NCBI RefSeq assembly: GCF_016213215.1
Contig: NZ_JACRAW010000020.1
Span: 1 to 57,553, forward strand
Length of the DNA: 57,553 bases
DNA from: Bradyrhizobium sp.
Lineage (GTDB): Bacteria > Pseudomonadota > Alphaproteobacteria > Rhizobiales > Xanthobacteraceae
Direction of reading: 5' to 3'
Shown here: positions 42,173 to 51,689 of the stretch, piece after piece
Numbering within the stretch: the stretch's first letter is position 1
Layout of the letters: every line of letters starts with the position of its first letter
The notes under the pieces: model-generated
The model's database searches: none
Told to the model about the DNA's origin: nothing
Seen by the model: the letters and a program-made list of their open reading frames with translations, nothing else
Program-made: the position numbers and the translations under genes

Positions 42173-44599
42173 CTAGTTCAAGAACACCTCGCCAAGCAGC
42201 GACGAGTTCACCCACGGAATCTGTCGTTTCCCGGTGGCTCCAGCGACATCGATGCGGACGCGGGTGAGCATCTGGTTCACTTCCAGCTTGGGCGTGCCGA
42301 TATGCCTGAGCAGAGCGGCGGTGAACGGGCTGTGATTGCCGGTGCCGTCCTCAGCCGTGGTCCCCGGCGCGGTGGCGAACGCAATCAGCGTGCCGCTGCC
42401 GACCGTTGCGTAGCCGGTCAGACCGGCCCCCCTGGCGATCGACCGGCCCGATGACAGATGCGCCTCGAACGGATTATCGCGGCAGGCATCAAGGATGATC
42501 ACATTGGCTCGGGCTTCGTCGTCGAGCCCCTTGAGGATGCGGTCGATGTCCACCAGTTCGAATATCGCCGAGCTCTTGCTGGAAACGATGGCGTCGACCG
42601 GCACGAGGTAGTTGTTGCCGTCAACCTGGATGCCGTGCCCGGCGTAGAACAGCAGGCGCAACTTCGCCGCGGGCGCTTTCTGGAGGAAGTCGAGCAGCGC
42701 GCGCTCCATGGCGGCACGGTCGAGGTCCGTCGCCTCGATCACCGCAAAGCCATCCTTTTTGAGCGCCTCGGCCACGGCGCGCGCGTCATTTGACGGGTTG
42801 GGCAGCGCCGGCGCATTTCGATAGGCGCCGTTGCCGATCACCAAGGCAAGCTTTGAACCGACCACCGTCGCTGGGGCAACGATCTTGGGCAGCGTGGTCT
42901 GGGGAGTCGGCGAAGCCGTTGCAGCCGACGTCGCCGGCCTCGTAGGTACCGATTTGGCGACGGGCGCCGGTCTCGGCACCGGCGCGGCGGGCGCGGCCGT
43001 CAGGACCGCCAAGCGCGCCTGCGCCGTGTCATGGCCCCATTTGCCGGTTCCGTACTTGATCGGCAGGCTCAGCGCAGTCTGGAAGTCCGATCGCGCCCGA
43101 TCGATATCACGCTTGCTCTCATAGGCGAGGCCGCGATGCGCAAAGGCGCCGCCATAGCTCGGGTCGAGTCGGATGGCTTCACTGAAATCGGCTATGGCGC
43201 GATCCCGATCACCTTTCCTGCTGAACAGGATGCCGCGATTGTTATAGGCGAACTGATCTGTCGGCTTCATCCTGATATAGCTGGAATAGTCCGTGATCGC
43301 GCGGTCGACCTCGCCCTTGCCCGAAAGCATGCGGGCCCGGCCGAACAGCGCGGAGCCCTCGGCGGGATCGAGCCGGATGGCCTCGCTATAATCGGCGATC
43401 GCCTTCTCGTAATCATTCTTGTCGTCGAAGATCTTTGCCCGTCCCCGGCGCACAGCGGCGTTGTTCGGGTCAATGCGGATCGCAGCCGCATAGTCCGACA
43501 ATGCCTTGTCGGTGTCATGCTTGCCGTGCCAGGCATTGCCGCGCCCCATATAGGCGTGGGGGTCCGACGGATTGAGGCCGATCAGGATGCTGTAATCAGC
43601 AATCGCCGAGTCGAAGTCACCCTTGCGGATGTAGGTTAAGGCTCGGGTGCGGTACGCACTGGAGAACTTCGCATCCAGCTGGATCGCGCTGGTTGCGTCC
43701 GCGATCGCATGATCGAAATCGTTCTTGCGCTGAAAGACATTGCCGCGGCTGTTGAGAACGTAGACGTCCTTCGGATTGAGGCGGATCGCGTCGCTGTAAT
43801 CGGCGAGCGCATGGTCGAGATCGCCTTTCGATTCGAAAATGTTTCCGCGATTCCGGTACGCGAGGGCAAACTTGGGATCCGCCTGGATGGCGCTGGTCAA
43901 ATCGGCCATCGCGCGATCAGGGTTGTTCCTGCGCCGAAACAGATTGCCGCGGTTGTTGTACGAACGCGCGTCCTTCGGGTTGAGCTCGATGGCCCTCGAA
44001 TAGTCGGCGATGGCGCCATCGATGTCGTTCTTCATCTCCCAAGTATAGCCGCGACTGAAATAGGCATTGGCATAATTGACGTCGAGGGCAATCGCCGAGT
44101 TGAAATCCGATATCGCGCGATCGAGGTCGCCCTTCTTTCTGAAGGCCACACCCCGGTTGTGGTAGGCGATGGCGGCGCTCGGATCGAGCCGGACGGCCTC
44201 GTTCAGATCGGCAAGCGCGCGGTCGAGGTCGCCCTTGATCTCAAAGATCGTACCCCGCCCTCGATAGGCCAGCGCAAAGTTGGGATCGAGCGCGATGGCG
44301 CGATCGAAGTCGGCAAACGCATCATCGTTCTCGTTCTTGCGGAAATGACCCGCGCCGCGATTACGGTACACCACCGCGAGGTCATGGCCGCTCACCTTGC
44401 CGCCGCTGATGATGGCGCTGCAGGCCGAAATTCCGATGTCCGGCCGGGCGTCTGCGGCGTTGCAGTCAGTCCCTTCGTCCGCAAGGACGGCGAAGGCACC
44501 GATTGTGGCAAACAGAACGGCAAGCAGGGTCGTGCGGAATGAAGCTCCCCTGGCGGCTGTACAACAGTACCGAAAGTCAGGCATGTGCGGACCCGGCAT
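42173..44599 (-). CDS. Exported TPR-caspase-like protein (1)
   Basis: An 808-residue protein. An N-terminal hydrophobic stretch (about 22-40) ending in AVLA-DE suggests Sec export. Thirteen TPR units of 34 residues run from about 72 to 513, e.g. AYRGRGTIFEIKGDLDRALA. A Pro/Ala linker (about 520-575) leads to a caspase-like (C14) domain with the dyad H655 (FYAGHGIQ) and C706 (LDACRDNP). The chain therefore looks like a periplasmic or envelope protease with a protein-binding array. The start at 44599 is ATG; ATG at 44584 is also possible. A second such protein is encoded at 51690-53603. Confidence 0.88.
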   Translation of the reverse strand: MPGPHMPDFRYCCTAARGASFRTTLLAVLFATIGAFAVLADEGTDCNAADARPDIGISACSAIISGGKVSGHDLAVVYRNRGAGHFRKNENDDAFADFDRAIALDPNFALAYRGRGTIFEIKGDLDRALADLNEAVRLDPSAAIAYHNRGVAFRKKGDLDRAISDFNSAIALDVNYANAYFSRGYTWEMKNDIDGAIADYSRAIELNPKDARSYNNRGNLFRRRNNPDRAMADLTSAIQADPKFALAYRNRGNIFESKGDLDHALADYSDAIRLNPKDVYVLNSRGNVFQRKNDFDHAIADATSAIQLDAKFSSAYRTRALTYIRKGDFDSAIADYSILIGLNPSDPHAYMGRGNAWHGKHDTDKALSDYAAAIRIDPNNAAVRRGRAKIFDDKNDYEKAIADYSEAIRLDPAEGSALFGRARMLSGKGEVDRAITDYSSYIRMKPTDQFAYNNRGILFSRKGDRDRAIADFSEAIRLDPSYGGAFAHRGLAYESKRDIDRARSDFQTALSLPIKYGTGKWGHDTAQARLAVLTAAPAAPVPRPAPVAKSVPTRPATSAATASPTPQTTLPKIVAPATVVGSKLALVIGNGAYRNAPALPNPSNDARAVAEALKKDGFAVIEATDLDRAAMERALLDFLQKAPAAKLRLLFYAGHGIQVDGNNYLVPVDAIVSSKSSAIFELVDIDRILKGLDDEARANVIILDACRDNPFEAHLSSGRSIARGAGLTGYATVGSGTLIAFATAPGTTAEDGTGNHSPFTAALLRHIGTPKLEVNQMLTRVRIDVAGATGKRQIPWVNSSLLGEVFLN

Positions 44600-44951
44600 T
44601 CTCGGATGAGCGATGCTCTTGCTCTTACATGTACGCTGATAAGGAAAGTCGCGCGTTTGATCCTACTCAAAGCTCGCGGCGCAAACCAACGAGCGCCCTG
44701 TCGAAACGGCGCGGCAGAGCATCACGGCCGCAGCCCATCACCCGATCGAGCTTGACGGAAGGCCGCGGTCGAACCGTCGGAAGCGGGAGCCAGCCGCGAA
44801 CAAAACTGCGGCTAGCCGTTCCGGCTGCTGGCCCGCCTCTCGCGTTCCGATGCGCCGGAAACCCGGCGTATCGGTCGGTTCACGTCGTAATAGTCATGCG
44901 GCGGCCGGCAGTTTCAAAATGAACCCGGCGGTATGATTTGCGGCTTGGTCC
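44600..44951. other. Intergenic, no gene seen
   Basis: 352 bases upstream of the TPR-caspase gene and downstream of the thiolase. I see no convincing ORF, RNA or repeat. It should hold the promoter of the TPR-caspase gene. Confidence 0.5.
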
Positions 44952-46124
44952 TCAGCTGTAGATCTCGAACAGCCCCGCGCCGCCCTGACCACCGCCGATG
45001 CACATGGTGACGACGCCCCATTTTGCCTTGCGGCGACGGCCTTCCTGCAGGATGTGACCGGTCAGGCGGGCGCCGGTCATGCCGAAGGGATGACCGATGG
45101 CGATGGACCCGCCATTGACGTTGTACTTCGCCGGATCGATCCCGAGTTTGTCGCGGCAATAGAGACACTGGCTGGCGAACGCCTCGTTGAGCTCCCACAG
45201 ATCGATATCATCGATCTTCAGCCCCTGGCGCTTGAGGAGCTTCGGAATGGCGAAAACCGGGCCGATGCCCATTTCGTCCGGCTCGCAACCGGCACTGGCC
45301 CACGACACGAAGCGTCCCAACGGTTCAAGGCCGCGCCTTTCGGCATCCTTGGCTTCCATCAGCACGACAGCGGCCGCACCGTCCGAGAGCTGGCTGGCGT
45401 TGCCAGCGGTGACGTACTTGCCCGGGCCCTTGACCGGCTCGAGCTTGGCGAGACCTTCCATCGTCGTGTCGGGACGGTTGCACTCGTCCCGCGTCACCGT
45501 GTAGTCGACGATGCTTTCCTCCTTCGTCTCCTTGTTGACGACCTTCATCTTCGTCTTCACGGGGACGATTTCGTCCTTGAACTTGCCGGCCTGCTGGGCT
45601 GCGGCCATACGGCGCTGCGATTCCAGCGAGAATTCGTCCTGGTATTGGCGGCTGATATTGTAGCGCTGGGCAACGATGTCGGCCGTATCGATCATGGCCA
45701 TGTAAATATCCGGAGCGTATTTCAGGAGTTCCGCATCCTGGGCTTCCTTCGGCATCCCGCCTTGGGGAACGGAGATGCTCTCGACACCGCCGGCAACGAT
45801 ACAGTCGGAGCCGTCCGAGCGGATGCTGTTCGCCGCCATGGCAATCGTCTGCAAGCCCGAGGAGCAGAAGCGGTTGACGGAAACGCCGCCGGTGGTCTTG
45901 GGCATGCCTGCAAGTAGCGCCGCCTCGCGGCCGATATTGCGGGCGCCGTGGGCACAATTGCCGAGATAGCAGTCCTCGACATAGTCCTTGTCGACGCCGG
46001 CGCGCTCAACGGCGTGCTTGATCGCGTGCGCCGCCATGGTCATCGGCGGCGTGATATTGAAGCCACCGCGCCCCGATTTGGCGAGCCCGGTGCGAGCATA
46101 TGAAACGATGACAGCCTCACGCAT
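44952..46124 (-). CDS. Acetyl-CoA C-acyltransferase
   Basis: A 390-residue thiolase. The acyl cysteine is in NRFCSSGLQ (near residue 87), the histidine in AIGHPFGMTG and the second cysteine in MCIGGGQGGAG. WELNEAFA is present. It either cleaves ketoacyl-CoA or makes acetoacetyl-CoA; no partner gene is near. It is separate from the fatty-acid operon at 9887-15975, so the genome has at least two thiolases. ATG at 46124. It is divergent from gmd. Confidence 0.92.
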   Translation of the reverse strand: MREAVIVSYARTGLAKSGRGGFNITPPMTMAAHAIKHAVERAGVDKDYVEDCYLGNCAHGARNIGREAALLAGMPKTTGGVSVNRFCSSGLQTIAMAANSIRSDGSDCIVAGGVESISVPQGGMPKEAQDAELLKYAPDIYMAMIDTADIVAQRYNISRQYQDEFSLESQRRMAAAQQAGKFKDEIVPVKTKMKVVNKETKEESIVDYTVTRDECNRPDTTMEGLAKLEPVKGPGKYVTAGNASQLSDGAAAVVLMEAKDAERRGLEPLGRFVSWASAGCEPDEMGIGPVFAIPKLLKRQGLKIDDIDLWELNEAFASQCLYCRDKLGIDPAKYNVNGGSIAIGHPFGMTGARLTGHILQEGRRRKAKWGVVTMCIGGGQGGAGLFEIYS

Positions 46125-46517
46125 GGTCTATTCCCTTCCCTGGACGGATCGTTCTGCCCATTCCCTAGCAAACGCCGCAAGGCTGGTCGATGGGGTTCCC
46201 TGCGGCACGACGCCGTGATGAAGGCGCGGGCGCGCGCGGGAGAGGTGGGTTTATCCGTCGCGCGAAAAATTCCAGACAGGCCCGGAACAGCGGCCGCAAG
46301 CAGAATGAGCGGTGGCGGGCCCCTTCCCGTCGGCGGCGGATTGAGCCACCCGCCGCCGGCTGATGGAAGAGACGCTACCCGATCCCGGCGTTCGAGGCCA
46401 GGTACGGCAACACTGGGGCCGGGCGGCTAACGCAGGGTCTGCGCAAGCACGAATTGTGTGCTAGATGCCCATTCCCGGCTCGGGAACTCACCTCGGGCCC
46501 CACGTACTGGAGAAGTC
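46125..46517. other. Divergent promoter region with GC hairpin
   Basis: 393 bases between the thiolase and gmd starts. CGGCGGCGG at 46331-46339 and CCGCCGCCG at 46350-46358 form a GC-rich stem. I see no gene. The hairpin may be chance in this GC-rich DNA. Confidence 0.4.
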
Positions 46518-47588
46518 ATGGCGGTTGAAAATTCGAAGCGCCGCGTCGCGTTGATCACAGGGGTTACCGGTCAGGACGGCGCCTATCTTGCCGAATACCT
46601 GCTCAGGCTCGGCTATACCGTGCACGGCATCAAGCGGCGTTCGTCCTCCTTCAACACCGCGCGCGTCGATCACCTCTATCAGGATCCGCATGTCGGGAAT
46701 GTGCCGTTTCTCATGCATTACGGGGACATGACGGACTCGACCAATCTCATTCGCCTGGTGCAACAGATTCGGCCGACCGAAATCTACAACCTGGCCGCCC
46801 AAAGCCACGTCCAAGTCAGCTTCGAAACTGCTGAATATACCGCCAACGCTGACGCTATCGGGGTTCTTCGATTACTGGAGGCCATACGCATTTTGGGCAT
46901 GGAGAAAGAGACGCGCTTCTACCAGGCATCGACTTCCGAGCTCTATGGCCTGGTGCAGGAAATCCCGCAAAAGGAGACGACGCCATTCTATCCGCGCTCG
47001 CCTTACGGTGTCGCCAAACTGTACGGATACTGGATCACGGTGAACTACCGTGAAGCCTACGGCATGTTCGCCTCGAACGGAATTCTCTTCAATCACGAGA
47101 GCCCGATCCGCGGCGAGACCTTCGTGACACGCAAGATCACGCGCGGCGTCGCGCGCATCGAACTGGGTATGGACGAAACAATCTATCTGGGAAATCTCGA
47201 AGCCAAGCGCGACTGGGGCCATGCGCGGGATTATGTCGAAGGCATGCACCTGATCCTGCAGGCGGACAAACCGGAGGACTTTGTGCTGGCGACCGGCGAG
47301 ACGCATTCGGTGCGGGAATTGGTCGAGCTAGCCTTCAACGAAGTCGGCCGCAGCATCGAATGGCGCGGTAAGGGTGTGGACGAGACTGGCATCGACAAGC
47401 GGAGCGGCAAGGTCCTGGTTCGCATCGATCCGACGTACTTCCGTCCGACCGAAGTCGACCTCTTGATTGGCGACGCGAGCAAAGCGCGGCAAAAGCTCGG
47501 CTGGAAGCCCAAAACCAGTTTTGCGCAACTGGTGAAAGAAATGGTCGCCAGTGATCTGGCAGAGACCAGGCGCAGCGTCTCGAAATAG
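46518..47588 (+). CDS. gmd: GDP-mannose 4,6-dehydratase
   Basis: A 356-residue short-chain dehydrogenase-like enzyme that converts GDP-mannose to GDP-4-keto-6-deoxymannose, the precursor of fucose and other deoxysugars of surface polysaccharides. It has the NADP motif [16 protein letters not shown] at about 14-29, [20 protein letters not shown], the Tyr-Lys active site in [12 protein letters not shown] and the [11 protein letters not shown] segment. ATG at 46518 with GGAG 5 bases upstream is preferred to 46458. No other sugar gene is adjacent. Confidence 0.95.
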   Translation: MAVENSKRRVALITGVTGQDGAYLAEYLLRLGYTVHGIKRRSSSFNTARVDHLYQDPHVGNVPFLMHYGDMTDSTNLIRLVQQIRPTEIYNLAAQSHVQVSFETAEYTANADAIGVLRLLEAIRILGMEKETRFYQASTSELYGLVQEIPQKETTPFYPRSPYGVAKLYGYWITVNYREAYGMFASNGILFNHESPIRGETFVTRKITRGVARIELGMDETIYLGNLEAKRDWGHARDYVEGMHLILQADKPEDFVLATGETHSVRELVELAFNEVGRSIEWRGKGVDETGIDKRSGKVLVRIDPTYFRPTEVDLLIGDASKARQKLGWKPKTSFAQLVKEMVASDLAETRRSVSK

Positions 47589-47667
47589 CGGGCGCCTCTC
47601 GAGCCCGGGAAACGCCCCCCGCATCAGCACCACTGCGATTCGCTGCAGGTACCCCCGATGCGACCGG

Positions 47668-48090
47668 TCAGCCGGGGGGCGGCTTGAAATCCGGGAAGCG
47701 GGTCAGCAACGCGGCCTTGACGAACTTCAAATGGGAAATCGTGTTGGCCAGTTCCTTGAGCCGCCGCTGGCCGTTGGAGATGTCGGCCGCAAACAGATCC
47801 TGGTGGTAGTTGTCTAGCGGCTCCCGATCCAGGTATTCGTCCGTTCCGTTACCGAAGGTGACCGCGGAGCGCGCAAGCGCATCATCCACGCGCTTGGTCA
47901 GGCCCGCCTGCTCCCGCTCTGCATCCTGGAGAGCCGTCTCGATGGCGGTGAAGACCGAGCCGATGCGCACGCGATCCGTTTCCGCATCGCGTTCAGTCGC
48001 GCGAGCCTTGAAGCCCTTCTCACCGGAGCGCTCGTGGGAACGCTCGTGAAGGAGGTTGTGTGCGCGAGCCCGCAAGAACAGCTGAAACAT
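47668..48090 (-). CDS. Hypothetical helical protein
   Basis: A 140-residue soluble protein starting MFQLFLRARAHNLLHERSHE, rich in charged helices (DAEREQAGLTKRVDDALARS) and ending FPDFKPPPG. No membrane or signal segment. The ATG at 48090 is preferred over 48147. I do not recognise a family. It converges with gmd, with 79 bases between the stops. Confidence 0.6.
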   Translation of the reverse strand: MFQLFLRARAHNLLHERSHERSGEKGFKARATERDAETDRVRIGSVFTAIETALQDAEREQAGLTKRVDDALARSAVTFGNGTDEYLDREPLDNYHQDLFAADISNGQRRLKELANTISHLKFVKAALLTRFPDFKPPPG

Positions 48091-48437
48091 GTCCGTCTTT
48101 CGGTCTGAAGTGACCCGCCGACAGGATCGGCCGGGCATGGTTAACAAAGACTTAAGTCCTGCACTGGCTCACACGGAATGGTTGTTCCAGCAAACGTTTT
48201 CTCGGACTGGCAGTTTCGTGTTTCTCGTCCCCTTCTGCACCAGTCGGACTGCCCGGAAGCTGGTCTTTGCACGCAGGATCGGTCAAACCCCGCCGTTCTC
48301 AAATACCGCTGTTGGCCTGGCCTGAAGCGACGTTTGACGGGTCGACGCTGTTGCGAACATTCGCGCGGGCGGACGGCAGAGACGCACTTTCGAGTCCAAA
48401 CGGAAATCTGCAGGCCCGCGCGCAGGCGTCGATCGGC
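48091..48437. other. Intergenic, no gene seen
   Basis: 347 bases between the hypothetical gene and the GrlR-like gene, both on the minus strand. I see no gene. The AT-rich part near 48140-48165 could be a promoter for the gene at 47668-48090. Confidence 0.4.
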
Positions 48438-48866
48438 TCATAAGCCGAACGGATTGCGGGTGCGCGACCGGAAGTCGAGGCCTTTTGGCAGCTTGTCGGG
48501 GTTCAGCTTGAGCACGGTGTGCTTGAGATCGAACGCAGGCTTGTCATCCTGGCTTGGGATCAGCGTCGCTTCGAAGACGACGCCGGGGGCCTGCTTGGCG
48601 CTTCCGGTGCAGGTCGCGATGGCGCCCTTGACCTGCCCCGTCAGCGTGACCTCGACCTCGTCGAGACCGAACACGGTCGACGGGCCGTCGGCGTGCCGTT
48701 TGGTCGTCAACGTTGCGGTAAATCGTTCTTGGTCGATCTCGTAGGAGCCGGCATAGGTAAAGAATCCATCGCCACCCGAGATCTCGCCGTTCTTCAGGTA
48801 GACGATACCAGTGCCTTGGCCATACTTCGTTCTGAACCAGGCAGCATATTTGCCGTCTTTGGACAT
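48438..48866 (-). CDS. GrlR-like protein
   Basis: A 142-residue protein with the beta-barrel-like pattern of the GrlR family: KYGQGTGIVYLKNGEISGGD, GFFTYAGSYEIDQERFTATL, TGQVKGAIATCTG and TLIPSQDD. In enteropathogens GrlR restrains a type III secretion regulator; many soil bacteria have GrlR-domain proteins without that system. No type III genes are seen here. ATG at 48866 lacks a strong ribosome-binding site. It lies next to the IS110 remnant. Confidence 0.65.
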   Translation of the reverse strand: MSKDGKYAAWFRTKYGQGTGIVYLKNGEISGGDGFFTYAGSYEIDQERFTATLTTKRHADGPSTVFGLDEVEVTLTGQVKGAIATCTGSAKQAPGVVFEATLIPSQDDKPAFDLKHTVLKLNPDKLPKGLDFRSRTRNPFGL

Positions 48867-49037
48867 GGAAAAATACTCGCATCAAGAGTGCTAACATTTG
48901 GCGCCAACTCTTGGGCGAGACCATGACGCCGAGGCCGCGTGGCTTTCGACAGTTAATGATTTCTAAAGAGGGCTACGGCTCGCCCTCCAGTTGCCGGACC
49001 TGAAGAAGATGGGGGCTGCGACGGTGACACGAGGTCC

Positions 49038-49219
49038 ATGGCGGTGATCTGTGTCGAGGCGCGGCACATGCGAACGGTGTTACAGGCAGATCAACAAGAC
49101 CGACCGCAACGATGCGCGGTATGGCGCAGATGATGCGGGCGGGACGTTGTCGTCGAGTGCATAAGACGCTGCGCAATCAGAAACTGCGGACGCTGCTGAC
49201 CCATGTCGGCCGATTTTGA
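49038..49219 (+). mobile_element. Degenerate IS110-family transposase fragment
   Basis: Reading three frames in order gives MAVICVEARHMRTVL, RQINKTDRNDARYGA and MMRAGRCRRVHKTLRNQKLR, then an early stop. These match consecutive parts of the N-terminal half of IS110 transposases (the KTDRNDA motif is diagnostic). The remnant has at least two frameshifts and lacks the C-terminal domain. It lies 26 bases from the 3' end of the multicopper oxidase pseudogene, in the opposite direction. Confidence 0.75.
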
Positions 49220-49245
49220 TTATCAAAAAGAAGCCAACCGAGTGA

Positions 49246-51208
49246 CTACGTGAACAGGCCGGGATCGCTGACTACCGTGTACGGCCGCATCATTTCGTTG
49301 TCCTCATGCGAGAGGATATGGCAGTGCCAGACGTAGTCGCCCGGCTTATCAAAGGTCGCGACAAGCGCCATCATCTGCTGCGGGTCCACAGAGACGGTGT
49401 CCTGCCATCCAGTCTCTTCAGGTCGCAGAGCGATTTTGTCGCCGATCCAGATGTCCGCGACCAGATAGTCCGGGGATGACCCGTTACGTAAGTAATCAGC
49501 CCATCCGCGTTCGTATCGTCGGGGATGCCATTGTCATCCTGATCAAGGAAGTCGATGTGCCACTTCCCCAGTACCTGATATTGCGTCAGGTGCAGATGGA
49601 TCGGATGGCTATCCTCCGAGAAGTTGAACATTTCCCACTGCTCAGTTGAGCCAAGGAGCGGCTTTTCGGTCGTTGGCGCCTCCCATGCTAGCGGGCCAAA
49701 ATCACCGGACGACATCTTGTCGGTGATGACCGTACCGGCTTCAGCCTTGCCAAGCATCGGGGTGACGCGGTCATACCCATCGACGCCCTCAAACAATCCG
49801 ACCTTCCGAACATTCGTCGCGATATCGGCAACATCATCGTGGTTGGCGTCCTGCGTGAGGCTCACGAAGTCCTTCACCAGGACGGTTCCGTCCTGAACCT
49901 TCGCGTCAAACGGTTTGATCTCAGTGTCGACAGCGAATTGCATGATGTTGCCGACGGGATCGTTCGCGCCAGCCGACTCTGCATCCCCGAACAAAAGGCC
50001 CTCAGACGAGACCCCCTTGAATGGGTCGAATTTCGGACCAACGTTAAGCAGGTTCACGGGATCACCGTTGTCAAGCTTGCTGAAATCGAACACGAGTTCG
50101 ACGCGGTCGCCAGGCGCGAGAACAAGGAATTCGTTGCTTTCCTGAATGCCGTCGCCATCGCTGATAGTCACGGCCTGAGGGAGAAGCCCGCCTTCCGTCC
50201 CGACGAGGTGCACCGCAACGTCTGGATTGCTGACCTCGAGCACGTAGAAGCGGGAATCGGAGCCGTTGAGAAGCCGGAATTCGTAATCGCCCGCGGCGAC
50301 GTTCAGCTTGGGCCACGCCATGCCGTTGACCAGGATCGTATCGCCGAAGAACTCCGGGACGACCGACGGCGCATTCTCGCCGAACGTGTCATAGAATTTC
50401 TGGGGTACCACATCGCCGACAGTCATATCGCTGCCGGGAAGAGGATCGGTTTTAAGGCAGGATAATAGAGTTGACCATCGCTCGTGAAGGCGCGGTCCTG
50501 GATCGCCAGGCCGAGGTCGTAGTCCCCGCTTGGAAGGACGCCCTGCTTCACAAGGTGGAGTCGGTTCTGGTCTTCGAGCACGTAAAACCCGGCAAGACCC
50601 GCGTAGACGTTGAGGCGTGTTATCCCGAGCGCATGGTCATGGTACCAAAGCGTGGCAGCCTGCTGGTCGTTGCCATACGTCATTGTCGAGGTGACAAACC
50701 CCGGGCCAACACCTCGCGGCCCGTTCCCGCCTCCCGATTGGGTGAACCACTGATCGGGCAAGCCGTCGAAAATCGAGTCGTTATGCCCACCATGAAGATG
50801 GGTCACTATAGGTACGTAACCGCTGCTCAGCGGGTGAGTTAACGAGTCCGCGAAATGCAGCGAGGTATCAACTGGCAGAAGGTGTCCCGTAAGAGGCAGC
50901 TTGTTCTGCCAGTTGACCGTTATTGGTACCCCTTCGTAGGCAAGAATTGTCGGGCCGGGGTAGCTGGTGTTTCCTAACCCGGTCCCGTAACCCCAAACCG
51001 TCGTGTAGAGTGCATGGCCATCAGCATCATGTAGCCCGAGAAACTGGCTTGTTTGGTGAATCTGGAGCGTGATGTGCCTACCTCTGCTCGCATCGATCAC
51101 CTCGGGTATGGGTAAGGCATTCTCGAACGCATGCTCATCAAACAGAGCTTCCGAGTCGAGCAGGGCCATGGAAGGGTGCCACGTCTCTTTCGAGACTGGG
51201 AAGCGCAA
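49246..51208 (-). pseudogene. Multicopper oxidase, two frameshifts
   Basis: Three frames together encode a laccase/bilirubin-oxidase-like protein of about 654 residues. Frame one (51208 down to about 50440) has HLHGGH and WYHDHALG. Frame two (about 50440 to 49480) has SHPIHLHLTQ. Frame three (about 49480 to 49246) has the type-1 copper motif HCHILSHEDNEMM and a proper end DPGLFT. All four copper-binding motifs are intact. Each junction is explained by one missing base, near 50437-50450 and in a CCCC run near 49480. There is no signal peptide. Either real decay or two sequence errors. Confidence 0.8.
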
Positions 51209-51689
51209 CAGCGCGTCAGTCGCAAAGCCGGCAGCAGTGTTGTTAGGGCGGAGCTTTGACTGATTATTGGCCCGTCAGAGCGGTCAAGCAGCGTGTCCGT
51301 TGCGGCGCCAACTTCATGTTTCAGCCGTGGCATGGCAACACCCGTTAAGGGCAGCCCCAGCGCAATGATAATAACTTAATTGAATCACAACGTACAACGT
51401 AAGAAAATAGTGTCGGGTCGATGACTCCCATTACGCAAGAAGCGGGATGAACTCGCGCCGCTTGATGCTTGTTCCAGACCTCGGAACAGCATCAAATCGG
51501 CTTGAATCAGGATAGCGAAGGGCTCAGGTCTGCCACTTGCGGTACGGCGGGGGCGCGACGGCTGTGGTCACCGCATCGGACGACCTCGCGACACCACAAA
51601 ACCGATCTTGGGTTGACCTGCCTCAACGCGGGCAAACCGCGCGTGCTGTGACCTGAACCCAGGCACCCACAGCGACCGCTGCGTCTTTA
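51209..51689. other. Intergenic, no gene seen
   Basis: 481 bases between the divergent multicopper oxidase pseudogene and the second TPR-caspase gene. AT-rich around 51365-51410 (AATAACTTAATTGAATCACA), which may contain promoters. No ORF or repeat is convincing. Confidence 0.45.

Noticed and set aside
42300..44400. Regular 102-base periodicity as a CRISPR or tandem repeat array
   Set aside because: The period is 34 codons in frame, matches TPR units and shows codon-level divergence.
46331..46358. GC hairpin before gmd as a regulatory element
   Set aside because: Low-complexity CGG/CCG run; such hairpins are expected by chance here, so it is only noted in the gap entry.
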